From Nematopogon swammerdamellus (Eukaryota; Arthropoda; Insecta; Lepidoptera; Adelidae), in assembly GCA_946902875.1 (NCBI GenBank), contig OX336340.1, positions 4,175,739 through 4,239,738 on the forward strand: 64,000 nt of DNA, given 5' to 3'. Below the pieces are notes generated by a model. It saw nothing but the letters and a program-made list of their open reading frames with translations. It did not search any database and was not told the DNA's origin. A program made the position numbers and the translations under genes. Positions within the stretch are counted from its first letter, which is position 1. The number at the start of each line of letters is the position of its first letter. Shown piece after piece: positions 33,317-42,965 of the stretch.

Positions 33317-33643
33317 ACCGTGTGGGGCCGGTACTTTAAAAGAATAGCACCACTGCATCTCTCCCCGTGCATGTCGTAAAAGGCGACTAAGTGATATGAC
33401 TCCCTTCTTATATTACTAGGTGGTAGGGTTTAACCCGCCCGGATTGGTACCACCGCACTGAATGAAAGGTCGGTCGAAACGGCTATGTAAATAGTTTGTG
33501 TTTTCCGTCCAGTTCAGTGTAGCCGGCACGACCGAAGGGAAGCACTGACGTGGCACCAAGTTCACCCGGTGTTATGGGCTGACATCACGGATGTTGTAGG
33601 TGATGTAGCCAACCGAGTCAGTTTCAATAAAAAAAAAAAAAAA
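33317..33643 (+). repeat. Family S SINE with ACCGTGTGGGG head, full length
   Basis: TACCGTGTGGGGCCGGTACT, TCTCTCCCCGTGCATGTCG and AAAAGGCGACTAAGTGATAT join the core at ACTAGGTGGTAGGGTTTAAC. GAATGAAAGGTCGGTCGAAA, CACCCGGTGTTATGGGCTGA and AACCGAGTCAG follow, then ~15 A. Best reference copy for this head type (~325 bp). Presumably Pol III transcribed; its promoter boxes are not obvious. Confidence 0.85.
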
Positions 33644-33790
33644 GTGAGCTATTATTGTACAGTATAATAGGTTTTTCGGAAACGGATCTAACGATTTGGA
33701 TGCAATTTTATATTTAAATAATGTTTTATTTTCCAAATTTATCTAGCTAGGCGTCATCTCTAAGAAAATCCATTTTCACGCAAAAAAAAA

Positions 33791-34110
33791 AACCGGCCAA
33801 GGGCGAGTCAAACTCGCACACCGAGGGTTCCGTATCACCATGTCATGGTCAGCGCCACCCACGACATCTATGTATTAGTTAAAATGCTTCATACTCTTTT
33901 CTCGTTTCTTGAATGGGGACCCGTGAATTTTTTACTTTTTCTTATTTTTCTTATTTGTTGTTTTACCGGCCATAATAACACATATTGTGTGAAAATTTCA
34001 ACGGGCTACCTATTGCGGTTCAAAAGATACAACCCTCGGACAGACAGACAGACATACGGCATAGGCTTAGTAATAGGGTCCCGTACGGTACGACGGATAC
34101 GGAACCCTAC
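33791..34110 (+). repeat. Family A repeat, complete
   Basis: AACCGGCCAAGGGCGAGTCA, TCATGGTCAGCGCCACCCAC, TTTTACCGGCCATAATAACA, the GACAGACAGACAGACA core and GGATACGGAACCCTACAAAA. Confidence 0.8.
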
Positions 34111-34227
34111 AAAAGACGCCGAGCGAAGGTCAGTTGCCGAGATATTAACATTAAAGAGCTCTGAGAAAACTCTTAGATACTTCTCAAATCACTACCACAT
34201 TACATAAGTCTCGCACTGATTTGTTTT

Positions 34228-34628
34228 TTTTTATGTTATCCGGTATGGGTGACTGTGTCGGAGGGGCCAAAGTACATGCTCCGACCAGCCAATATCACCT
34301 CCGAGAAGGTAGGTGCCATACCGGAGACTTCCCTGGATTGCAGGCTATACTGGACTAGAGGAGAACAAAACCGAGGCTGCTATGCGGCCATCTTACATCC
34401 AGTACGGTGGTACCAACCCATTCGGCTACAATTTGAGCCTACCACCTAGTAAGGGGCAAGGGAAGGGACCTACAGTTTTACACCGGTTCCGAACGGTGAA
34501 GCAGCGGGTGTAGGTATGCACGTAAATTTTTTCGTCAGAAAAAACTCATTGGTACACGCCGACCGGATTCGAACCGAGGACCTCTCGCATGAGAAGCCGA
34601 TGCCCAAACCACTCGGCCACCCGCCGCT
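34228..34628 (-). repeat. Family S SINE with Leu/Ser-tRNA-like head, full length
   Basis: On the minus strand GGTGGCCGAGTGGTTTGGGC (box A), an anticodon-arm-like CGGCTTCTCATGCGAGAGG and TCGGTTCGAATCCGGTCGGC (box B) form a tRNA-like head. The core follows: TAGGTCCCTTCCCTTGCCCC, GGTTGGTACCACCGTACTGG. The tail GAGGTGATATTGGCTGGTC...CTCCGACACAGTCACCC runs into poly(A). The tail resembles the LINE 3' end at 58232-58330. Probably Pol III transcribed and LINE-mobilised (inference). Confidence 0.8.
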
Positions 34629-34893
34629 TCACTTCTGATTCGCGCTGACTCATCCGGGGTGCACAACGCGGGGGAACTCCGAAGCGCAGGAGCTGAGTCG
34701 TGTACACATTCGCGATTCAGTTCACGGCTGCTTAATATGGTATTATTGTGTGTACCGGCGTCGCATCAACAACGCGGCATACCAAGCTAGAATTCATAAA
34801 CAAATGCTCGGCGCCTTTCTGTGAAGACTGAAGAACAAAGGTGGACTTAGGTACTTCCTATAGCTAAGCAGTTATGGCGAGCAAAAATATCTA

Positions 34894-35354
34894 TACAGGG
34901 TGTTGTAACGGTGAGTACATTAATTTCGCCAGCGCAATCCTCACGTTTTTCCGAGAAAAAAAGTAAATAAAGTTTTTCTCTAAAGTGTCTAGTTTTCGAG
35001 ATATTTATTTTTGAAATTTATATTTTCGGCAAGTATAATTTGACGCGCGCAGGGCGCAGGGGGAGGGTGCTGGCGCGGGAACGGTAGGGTTCGACAACTC
35101 ACGCCGTGAATCCGCCGCGCATCTCCTCTCTCTGCGCACTCGTCCCTGCTCGCTCATTCACCGCGAGCCTTTCATTCCCACGTTCGTTCGGATCATTAGA
35201 TCCTTTTTACACTTAATAAATGAATTAGTTTGTATGAAAACTGTAACTTTTTAATTAAAGGGAATTCAGAAAAAAGTTATTAGACTTTTTTGTTACTATT
35301 GATGCCAATAATCATTTCCTAAATTTAATGTACTGGCCGTTACAACACCCGGTA
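34894..35354. mobile_element. TIR MITE (TACAGGGTGTTGTAACGG)
   Basis: The left end TACAGGGTGTTGTAACGGTG and the reverse of the right end TACCGGGTGTTGTAACGGCC share TIRs of ~28 bp, both reaching AGTACATTAA. TATA borders both ends. The interior has a GC-rich patch (35040-35170). No transposase. Confidence 0.7.
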
Positions 35355-35361
35355 TAAGTTG

Positions 35362-35447
35362 ACACGACTACTGGCTACATCACCTACAACATCCTTGATG
35401 TCAGCACATTACACCGGGTGAATTAGGTGACATGCCATGCCATATTA
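35362..35447 (-). repeat. Family S SINE tail fragment
   Basis: GGCTACATCACCTACAACAT, GATGTCAGCACATTACACCG and GGTGAATTAGGTGACATG. About 85 bp of the tail only. Confidence 0.65.
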
Positions 35448-35458
35448 GTTAGCTATTC

Positions 35459-35730
35459 ATGATTAGTTAAAATGCTTCATACTCTTTTCGGTAGATGGCG
35501 CGCATACACTTTTTAGTTTCTTCTATGGGGCCACGCGTGAATTTTTTACGTTTTCTTATTTTCATTATTTATTGTTATATCGGCCATAATAACACATATT
35601 CTGTGAAAATTTCAACGGGCTACCTATTACGGTTCAAGAGATACAGCCCTCGGACAGACAGACAGACAGACAGACAGACGGCGTAGGCTTAGTAATAGCG
35701 TTCCGTACGACGGATACGGAACCCTAAAAA
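35459..35730 (+). repeat. Family A repeat
   Basis: TAAAATGCTTCATACTCTTT, TATCGGCCATAATAACACAT, a (GACA)6-type core and GACGGATACGGAACCCTAAA. The hairpin end is missing. Confidence 0.8.
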
Positions 35731-35964
35731 AGGGGTACTGTATGTTTTGTCAGGTCTGCCTTTGAGGCTGATGTTCAGAATCCTTCTGAAAACGAAGAAA
35801 ATCGAAGAGTCAGACATCCAGGGCTTTGACTTTTGTAGTAATAATTTTTTCAGTAAGTAGGTAATTAAGTTCTTTCGATTATTTAAAAAAATCTGTTCTT
35901 TCGATTATTTAAAAAAATCTGACCTAAAAAGTGTATATGATTTGCGATCGCCGCGGAAATGAAA

Positions 35965-36430
35965 TTGCTACAGAACCCTCTGTGCGTGAACAACTTCCAA
36001 CGTCTGTGGAATCAGCTCCCCGTCAATCTCCGTCTCTCTTCTTCCATTCACACATTCAAAATTCTTTTAAAGAAGCACTTTTTGTCAACTAAATTTTTCT
36101 GATCCAAAAGTATGTCTCTCATGTTCAGAGTTAGTAAATATATATGATATATGTAAAAACTAAGTATATTTAGTCTATCTTATGTATATATCTGGTATAT
36201 AGGTATAGTATTTAATTATTCATATTTAAGTTTATCTATCTTTTGTATTCCCGTACATCTGTCATACCATAATATTTCTGTCATACCATACAATTTCTCT
36301 TTCCGCCACTCACCTAGCAGTTATCATACCCCAAAGGTACCCTGTTAGAAAATGCCTAGAGGCATTAAGTGTTACCTTTTGCCCATATTCTATTTGAGTG
36401 CAATAAATATATACAAACAAACAAACAAAC
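35965..36430 (+). pseudogene. CR1/L2-like LINE C-terminus and 3' end
   Basis: The frame reads NFQRLWNQLPVNLRLSSSIH, then TFKILLKKHFLSTKFF and a stop. This RLWN-LP-LR pattern is typical of CR1/L2-type RT C-termini. The 3' UTR ends AGAAAATGCCTAGAGGCATT, TGCAATAAATATATAC and an ACAAACAAACAAAC tail. Only the last ~40 codons remain. Confidence 0.65.
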
Positions 36431-36724
36431 TTTGGCACTTTTTTTGTTAATTCTTTGGTTACACATAGTTTTCTGATAGTAATCAATTTATCGATTACTT
36501 GTAACCCCGCCATCAGATAATGCGACTTGAATCATTTCCGGGAACGATATATTCGTACAATCAAACGTTTCCCTGTAATCACTTAACCCGATTGGTTGTT
36601 GATTTTTTATTGGAATCAACGTAAAAAGGTCCTCGATGTTATTGTAATAGGGGAAAATAATTATTGTTAGTAATAATCATAGCTGCATCCTTTCCTCTAA
36701 TGTACATTCTGGGGTCCTTCAAAC

Positions 36725-36862
36725 ATAATGTGAAGGTGCACCTAGCCGGCCGACATGGTATTCGCAGCCCTCGTAAATATCCGAATGCCCGTGGGCGCCG
36801 TCGGACTACACCTCTGCGTTAGTCTGACGCGAGCCATAGGTCGTGCTTCCTATAAAAAATGT
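36725..36862 (+). repeat. LINE 3' end
   Basis: GTGAAGGTGCACCTAGCCGG, CCCGTGGGCGCCGTCGGACT and CCATAGGTCGTGCTTCC before TATAAAAAA. Sister copy of 26723-26854. Confidence 0.65.
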
Positions 36863-36934
36863 GGATTAAATTTATATAATTATATGCCTACTCATAAAAC
36901 ATAGGAGACTTTCATACAATATTAATTTTTGTTT

Positions 36935-37300
36935 TAGGGTTCCGTGTCCGTATCGGATCCTATTACTAAGCCTACTCCGTCTATCCGTCCGTCTGACCGT
37001 CCGTCTGTCCGTTCGTCTGTCTTTTGAACCTTAATAAGTAGCCGGTTGAAATTGTCACAAAATATGTGTTAAGGCGGATATACTAACAAATAATTGAAAA
37101 AAAATAATAAAGGAAAATAATTAAGGAAAGTCACCATACAAAAAGCGTGTTTTTTTCAAAGATTTTTTTTGTTTGTTTTTACTCCATCGTAAAAACGGCT
37201 ATACATGCAAGCGTCAAACTTGCTGTTATTATAGTGCAAACTCTAAAATGTAAAAATAATAAAAACCTGCGAATACGTGATTGTGCGGTACCATCGGTCC
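36935..37300 (-). repeat. Family A repeat, long subfamily
   Basis: TTAGGGTTCCGTGTCCGTAT, the CCGTCCGTCTGTCC core, AAATATGTGTTAAGGCGG and GCAAGCGTCAAACTTGCTG, the last shared with 18193-18696. The hairpin end is degraded near 37300. Confidence 0.65.
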
Positions 37301-37461
37301 GCGCCCAACAAACAAATTGGTAACGGCAAGTTTTTTAGATCTTAAATTGGATTAATATAACGCGTCACTACTGTAGAGCTCTTGTCCCACCCTTATAGCA
37401 CTTACTAACGCTATTGTAAAGTCACTAAAGAACCTTAACCTGTATAAGAATGGGCCTCTAT

Positions 37462-37795
37462 TAAACAGGATGGGTGACCGCTGACCGTTGGAGGCTGACC
37501 GAGGTTCGGATTCCTCGTAAAACTGTAGGTCCCTTCCCTGCTAATCTTACTTGGTGGTAGGGTTTAACCCGCCCGGGTTGGTACCACCGCACTGAATGAA
37601 AGGCCGCTCGAAACGGCTATGTAAATAGTTTGTGTTTTCCGACCAGTTCAGTGTAGCCGGCACGATCAAAGGGGGAAGCACTGACATGGCACCTAGTTCA
37701 CCCGGTGTTATCATAACACCGGGTGAACACTGTTATGTGGGCTGACATCACAGACGTTGTAGGTGATCTAGCCAAACGTGTCAGTTTCGCTAACA
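37462..37795 (+). repeat. Family S SINE with internal 33-bp palindrome
   Basis: Begins GGATGGGTGACCGCTGACCG (end of the 5S-like head), then box B-like, core and tail. At 37696-37728 the tail word GTTCACCCGGTGTTAT is followed by one base and its exact inverse. The copy ends at GTGTCAGTTTC without poly(A). Confidence 0.8.
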
Positions 37796-37827
37796 ATAAC
37801 GCTTGTCTTAACACCATAATGTTAGTT

Positions 37828-37860
37828 CGAGTCCGACTCGCACTTGGCCGGTTGAATTTT
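37828..37860 (-). repeat. Family A hairpin-end fragment
   Basis: TTCGAGTCCGACTCGCACTT, then GGCCGGTTG. Only the terminal hairpin remains. Confidence 0.5.
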
Positions 37861-38228
37861 TTTATGGACTTAGCTTCTTAAATACGCGCTCTACCGATAT
37901 AAACTTCAAAAGCTATTGCACACTTTCTTACTGCCTCCACTGTGTCAAACACAGCATACATAAATGATATGAACGTATATTCACATCTGTGTGTGTGTGT
38001 GCAATACCTTGCTAAATAAACAAGGCCTTTTACGAAATTATCACACGCAAACTTGTTCTTAGAGAAGATATTGAGACCGGGGCATTGTAACGCGAGATTG
38101 CACAGCATGTTATCGTCTCTGATGTCATCTAATTAATCGTTAAATTTTCTGGTTCTGCCAGTTCGTATAGCGGCGAAGGCACAGATCAGAGAAAGAATAA
38201 CGTCTCGTCAAAATCTTCAAAAGTCGTG
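37861..38228. other. Unassigned region
   Basis: A minus frame at 37878-38108 (76 codons) has no recognised motif. A short GT tract lies at 37990-38002. Confidence 0.3.
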
Positions 38229-38229
38229 T

Positions 38230-38572
38230 CAATAAATATTAAACGACGTATACAACCGTGTGTCAGCCAAGTTAGCAAAGCAAAAGGGCGACACACCGGC
38301 CGTGGGTTATATTACACGAACCATCTACCATACTAATCGATTCTGCAGATCTTTCCTCTACAGAACCGGTAAACTCTGGAACGCTCTCCCTGCTCATATA
38401 TTTCCCCCTAAGTACAGTCTCGGATCCTTCAAGAGGGGCGTGAATGGGCACCTGTCAGGCTGGCATGGCATTCGCAACCCCCGCATACGATCGAATGTCC
38501 ATGGGCGTCGTTAGACACCTTATGGGTGGCTCGGCGCCATATGTAGCGCTTTCAATAAAAAAAAAAAAGAAA
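38230..38572 (+). pseudogene. Jockey-like LINE ORF2 C-terminus with poly(A)
   Basis: The open frame 38260-38514 carries RTGKLWNALPAHIFPPKYSL, then GSFKRGVNGHLSGWHGIRNP. This is the RT-terminal pattern of jockey-clade elements. The 3' UTR GCGCCATATGTAGCGCTTTC precedes ~13 A. Upstream RT and endonuclease are absent (5' truncation). Confidence 0.75.
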
Positions 38573-38573
38573 T

Positions 38574-38990
38574 AAATCTAGGGCCACTTTCGACCCAAAT
38601 AATTAAAATGAGTTTGAACTACACATTTGAAATTTCGCAAGAACAAAAACACTTGCAAGATAAGCACACTCGGATAACGGCTTCGCTAATAAAAGAAGTG
38701 AGATCTAAGTGGATACCAAGTTCTCGAAATTCCTTAAATCATAGCTCCTGTTATGCATAAAGTTCTTCAGTTACTTTAAAAGAAAATTTGTTATGTTCTT
38801 TGCTGATCAATAGGGCGACTTGGCAAGTTTTCTCTTATTCTTAATTATCTAATTGAACTAGTTCTTTGCCAATGAAATACTTGACAAACATTTTCTCAAA
38901 CTCAAAGAATATACATACTTTAGAATGAAATAATAATGAAAAAAAGCGGACGCTTTTATAGTCAGCGGAAGTTTAAAACCTTCCCGCGGA
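38574..38990. other. Unassigned spacer
   Basis: No gene or family landmark. It leads into the minisatellite through GCGGACGCTTTTATAG. Confidence 0.4.
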
Positions 38991-38992
38991 CA

Positions 38993-39244
38993 AGAAAAGC
39001 GGACTTTCCGCAGTAAAAGCGGACTTTCCGCAGTAAAAGCGGACTGTCCGCAGTAAAAGCGGACTTTCCGCAGTAAAAGCGGACTTTTTGCAGTAAAAGC
39101 GGACTTTCCGCAGTAAAAGCGGACTGTCCGCAGTAAAAGCGGACTTTCCGCAGTAAAAGCGGACTTTCCGCAGTAAAAGCGGACTGTCCGCAGTAAAAGC
39201 GGACTTTCCGCAGTAAAAGCGGACTGTCCGCAGTAAAAGCGGAG
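38993..39244. repeat. 20-bp minisatellite, 12 full units
   Basis: Unit GGACTTTCCGCAGTAAAAGC repeats without a length change from 39001 to 39240. Units 3, 7, 10 and 12 have TGT for TTT, and unit 5 has TTTTTG. Because 20 is not a multiple of 3, all three minus frames stay open (38858-39291) and give RFYCGKSAFTAESPLLL-type peptides. Not a gene. Confidence 0.9.
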
Positions 39245-39590
39245 ACCTGGCAACCCAGGTCAAAACGGATCATTGTTCGATCGTCATGCATGATAGACCT
39301 TTTAAGTGGCCTATGTATTTAAGTATATGACCGTCGTCGCCGTGCACCTACAATATATATTCAAAGAGAAAATTACCGAGTTGGTGGTCATAAACACGGC
39401 TAATTTAAAATTATAGCTAATAGGAGATTCAATTAGGATTAATTTTGAAAAACAATTGCCTAGCGCCTAGACTGTCGTAAGAGTCACATTTAAAATAACT
39501 GGAAAACTTTATTTTCAATACAAATTCCAATTATACTTAATTTACTTAACACACACCCTCACACCCTAGGTACACTAAAAATTATTGCAA
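39245..39590. other. Unassigned spacer
   Basis: AT-rich; nothing supported. Confidence 0.4.
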
Positions 39591-39591
39591 T

Positions 39592-39780
39592 TGGCGCTGC
39601 GTTCCACAATCAAGGGCCTACTTCATTCAAAGGGTAAGCCTTGCCATCCAGCGGGGTAATGCCGCAAGGGTGTAATGTTTGTTAGGTAGATTTTAATTAT
39701 TTGGTTATTTGTATTATATTTTATATTTTATTGATTAAATGTTTTTATATTTTATTGATTAAACTTAATTCTCCTGAAAC
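39592..39780 (+). pseudogene. Family F tail
   Basis: GGCGCTGCGTTCCACAATCA, GGGCCTACTTCATTCAAAGG, AAGCCTTGCCATCCAGCGGG and TAATGCCGCAAG, then the AT-rich tail with TTTTATATTTTATTGATTAA twice. About 80 bp of coding remnant. Confidence 0.6.
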
Positions 39781-39967
39781 TTAATTTAATTCAATTAAGA
39801 ATCAGCAACAAGACACTAGCCTAAGGACAAACAAGACACACAGACAAGGAATCCCCACTAAAGCTTGGAAGTTTTCTATCTACTTACATCTATTACCTGG
39901 CATGAAAAGATGTATAAAAAAAAAAATAAAAAATTACGGCGCACAATACAAAAGTGTATTTTTTCAA

Positions 39968-40302
39968 AGTATCCGGTACGGGACCCTATTCTGTCTGTCC
40001 GAGGGCTGTATCTCTTGAACCGTAATAGGTAGCCCGTTGAAAATTTCACAGAATATGTGTAATATAACTAAATATAAGAAAAATAAGAAAAAATAAAAAA
40101 AATCAGGGGGTTCCAATAGAAGAAATCAAAAAGTGTATGCACGCGCGCCCTCTACCGAATAGAGTATGAAGCATTTTAACTAATCATGAATTTTAACTAA
40201 TATGAAGCATTTCATAACACACCATAGATGGCGTCATTGGCGCTAACCATGACATGGCGATACGGAACTCTCGGTGCGCGAGTCCGACTCGCACTTGGTC
40301 AA
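39968..40302 (-). repeat. Family A repeat, complete
   Basis: GTATCCGGTACGGGACCCTA, a short GTCTGTCC core, CGTAATAGGTAGCCCGTTGA and GGTGCGCGAGTCCGACTCGC. The microsatellite core is contracted. Confidence 0.75.
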
Positions 40303-40309
40303 TGTTGAT

Positions 40310-40685
40310 TTTTTTTTATAACTTACATACTAAAGTTTATTTACCTTAAGGAAACATACAACAATATCTAAGCAATAAAAAATATCCACCAACCTCGACG
40401 ATCGGATCAAAGAGTCCGACCGCATTCGACGTCGTTTACCTTCAGTAATTTCTCACCGGTACATAGCACAACCGAGCTACCGACGTTTGATGGTTCGAAA
40501 TTCGAATGTCCAATTGTTCGTGTCATTTCAAACCGCGCTACAGCTACAGGCGTTGAGGCAACCTAATGAGCAGCTATTTAGATAATAAAGCACGCATTTG
40601 AAACATCAGCTATTGGCTGTACGTGCGTTTGTCTCGACGCAACCGTTTGACAGCGCGCCTCTAGGCACGCACGCGAATAAAAAAA
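40310..40685. other. Unassigned, moderately GC-rich
   Basis: The stretch 40390-40670 is richer in CpG than its surroundings and unique in the window. I cannot identify a gene or splice structure. Confidence 0.3.
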
Positions 40686-40688
40686 AAT

Positions 40689-41001
40689 CCGGCCAAGTGC
40701 GAGTCGAACTCGCGCACCGAGGATTCCGTATCGCCATGTCGTGGTCAGCGCCACTCACGCCATCTATGGCGTGTTTATGAAATGCTTCATATTAGTTAAA
40801 ATTCATGATTAGTTAAAATGCTTCATACTCTTTTCGGTTTGATGGCTCGCGCGCATACACTTTTTAGTTTCTTCTATGGGAACCCCGTGATTTTTTTTAT
40901 TTTTCTTATTTGTTGTTTTATCGGCCATAATAACACATATTCTGTGAAAATTCAACGCGTTACCTATTACGGTTCAAGAGATACAGCCCTCGGACAGACG
41001 G

Positions 41002-41040
<39 letters not shown>

Positions 41041-41109
41041 TAGAGACAGACACACAGACGGCGTAGGCTTAGTAATAGGGTCCCGAACGACGGATACGGA
41101 GCCCTAAAA
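40689..41109 (+). repeat. Family A repeat with expanded GACA tract
   Basis: CCGGCCAAGTGCGAGTCGAA, TCGTGGTCAGCGCCACTCAC, a ~65-bp (GACA)n tract (40993-41058) and GACGGATACGGAGCCCTAAA. Longest GACA core in the window. Confidence 0.8.
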
Positions 41110-41277
41110 ACACCCTCACACACACATACATACACACCCTCGCACGCACGCACGCACTCACTAGGTACACTGAAAAAATTATTTTATTTATTTGGAAAAT
41201 CAACAGTTTATATATACATATTATCTATGTTGCCAGCGGTTTTTAACATAAATTCCTAAATCAGTAATAGATACATA

Positions 41278-42193
41278 GGGCACACTAAAAGTTTCCGGAA
41301 TTGGCCACTTACATAAACAATATTTAAAAAGTAATTACAACATTTGAAAATGGAACTCTTTGGCTGTAGAATGCAGTTTGTTTCATCTGACTGTCAATTG
41401 TTTTTACATTGTGGCGCCATTTTAAAAATTGCGTGTCTACATTAACATAAATTTAACCCGGGAAAATTTTCGTGGTATGATTTTCTACGATTTTAAGTGT
41501 AATTTTACAGCTCATCAGAGCCTCGCTCGGCTTCAATCTGCTTTTGGCGATGAAGCACCATGCAAGACGACTATTTATTGCTGGTTTGCAGAATTCAAGC
41601 GCGGTCGTGTCAATCTCAGTGACGAATCTCGGGATGGTCGCCCGTTCACCGCTGTGAACAACAAAAACATCGATGCTGTGCGCCGTATGATCGAAACAGA
41701 CAGGCATGTGACCTACCATGAGATTCGGGCATCCTTAGACATAGGCATGAGTCAAATACAATCAATCCTACACAAACATTTGGGTGTGAGAAAGCTGTGC
41801 TCGCGGTGGATCCCACACAATTTGACCGAGGCTCAAAAAACGCACCGCGTCACTTGGTGCAATGCCATGCTTACCAGATTCAACAAAGGCGCCTCAAATT
41901 TGGTGTGGGACATAGTAACAGGTGACGGCACCTTGTGACTTTTTTCTGTTCCCAAAAATTAAGAACCAATTACGCGGTCAACGATTTTCATCACCAGAAG
42001 AGGCTGTCGAAGAATATGAAAAACACGTTTCTGAGGTCACCACGGAGGAGTGGCACAAAAGTTTTCAAAATTGGTTTAATCGTATGAAAAAGTGCATTTA
42101 CGCAAAGGGAGAATATTTTGAGAAACAATAAATTCATTTTTGACCTTTAATAGTATTTTATTCTTATTAATTCCGGAAACTTTCAGTGTGCCC
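41278..42193 (+). mobile_element. Mariner element with internal deletion
   Basis: The 5' TIR GGGCACACTAAAAGTTTCCG matches the inverted 3' end AGTTTCCGGAATT with one mismatch (CACTGAAAG). TA precedes the element (41276-41277); CA at 42194-42195 is a likely mutated TA duplication. Length 916 bp against about 1.3 kb for intact relatives, so roughly 0.35-0.4 kb is missing. Confidence 0.9.
41429..42131 (+). pseudogene. Mariner transposase, internally deleted
   Basis: The N-terminal part (41429-41938) contains the DNA-binding helix-turn-helix region (LARLQSAFGDEAPCKTTIY, then CWFAEFKRGRVNLSDESRDG). It also has the WIPHNLTEAQ linker (WVPHEL-type) and the start of the catalytic domain (LVWDIVTGD). 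After that first catalytic Asp the sequence jumps to APCDFFLFPKIKNQLRGQRF and ends YAKGEYFEKQ. The segment with the second and third catalytic Asp is gone and the frame shifts at the join (about 41934). Inactive; could persist only by trans-mobilisation through its TIRs. Confidence 0.9.
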
Positions 42194-42250
42194 CACGTAT
42201 TTATGTAGATAAATTTCTGTATACCTAATTGCTCATTTCTTCCTTTCCTA

Positions 42251-42670
42251 TGTTAGATAGATAGAAAAATCTTTATTGCTCCAGTAAACATTAAACTGTA
42301 AAACACACGTTAAACTGTAGGTCCCTTCCCTTCTTACCTTACTAGGTGGTAGGGTTTATCCCGGCCGGGTTGGTACCACCGCACTGAACGAAACGTCGGT
42401 CGAAACGGCTATGTAAATAGTTCGTGTTTTCCGTCCAGTTTAGTGTAGCCGACATGAAATGAAGGGAAGCACTGACATGGCACCTAGTTCACCCTGTGTT
42501 ATGGGCTGACATCACGGATGTTGTAGGTGATGTAGCCAACCGTGTCAGGTTCCATAAAAAAAAAAAAAACATTAAACAGTAAAAAATACATTTACATAAG
42601 GTGCAAAGGCGGACTTATCCCTTACAGAGATTTCTTACAGTCAAGCTTTATGTTTAGTATGTAAATTGGT
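42251..42670 (-). repeat. Family G LINE 3' end, split by a SINE
   Basis: The left part GATAGATAGAAAAATCTTTA...TAAACATTAAACTGTA and the right part AACATTAAACAGTA...GGCGGACTTATCCCTTACAG together form the G tail (minus). The duplicated AAACATTAAACTGTA-like word is the TSD of the inserted SINE. Confidence 0.8.
42303..42573 (+). repeat. Family S SINE inserted in a LINE tail
   Basis: Begins near TAAACTGTAGGTCCCTTCCC, has the complete core and tail and ends GTCAGGTTCCATAAAA in poly(A). Flanked by a ~14-bp TSD (AACATTAAACNGTA). Confidence 0.85.
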
Positions 42671-42674
42671 TATA

Positions 42675-42965
42675 GTCAATGAAATCTGTAATTTGCTGTT
42701 TTTTTGTTTTGTTTATATAATATTAGTTACGTATTTGTGTAATGCTGTCGATTTAAAATTAAATAAACAAATAAATAAATAAGACATCTAATTTGAAAAT
42801 AGCCCGACTGCTATAATAGTGGTCACACAATTGAATATTGTGTATGTATACAATTTTAATACTGTGGCATTCGTGCGAAATACACAATTGTTTCAGTTGG
42901 AAACAATAGAGATATCACAATGCTTCGGTACTATCGTAATCTCATCTCTATCAACAATATACTAT
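42675..42965. other. AT-rich spacer with a CCCGACTGC remnant
   Basis: TAGCCCGACTGCTATAATAG at about 42801 resembles the CCCGACTRCG terminal motif of nearby foldbacks. The frame 42819-43007 has no recognised domain. Confidence 0.35.

Noticed and set aside
34545..34626. Possible functional tRNA-Leu or tRNA-Ser gene (minus)
   Set aside because: Acceptor stem does not pair properly and the sequence runs into a SINE core; a second copy sits at 21.9 kb in the same context.
38858..39291. Three overlapping minus-strand frames of about 96-131 codons
   Set aside because: They arise from the 20-bp tandem repeat, which keeps all frames open; peptides are the same repeat read in different phases.
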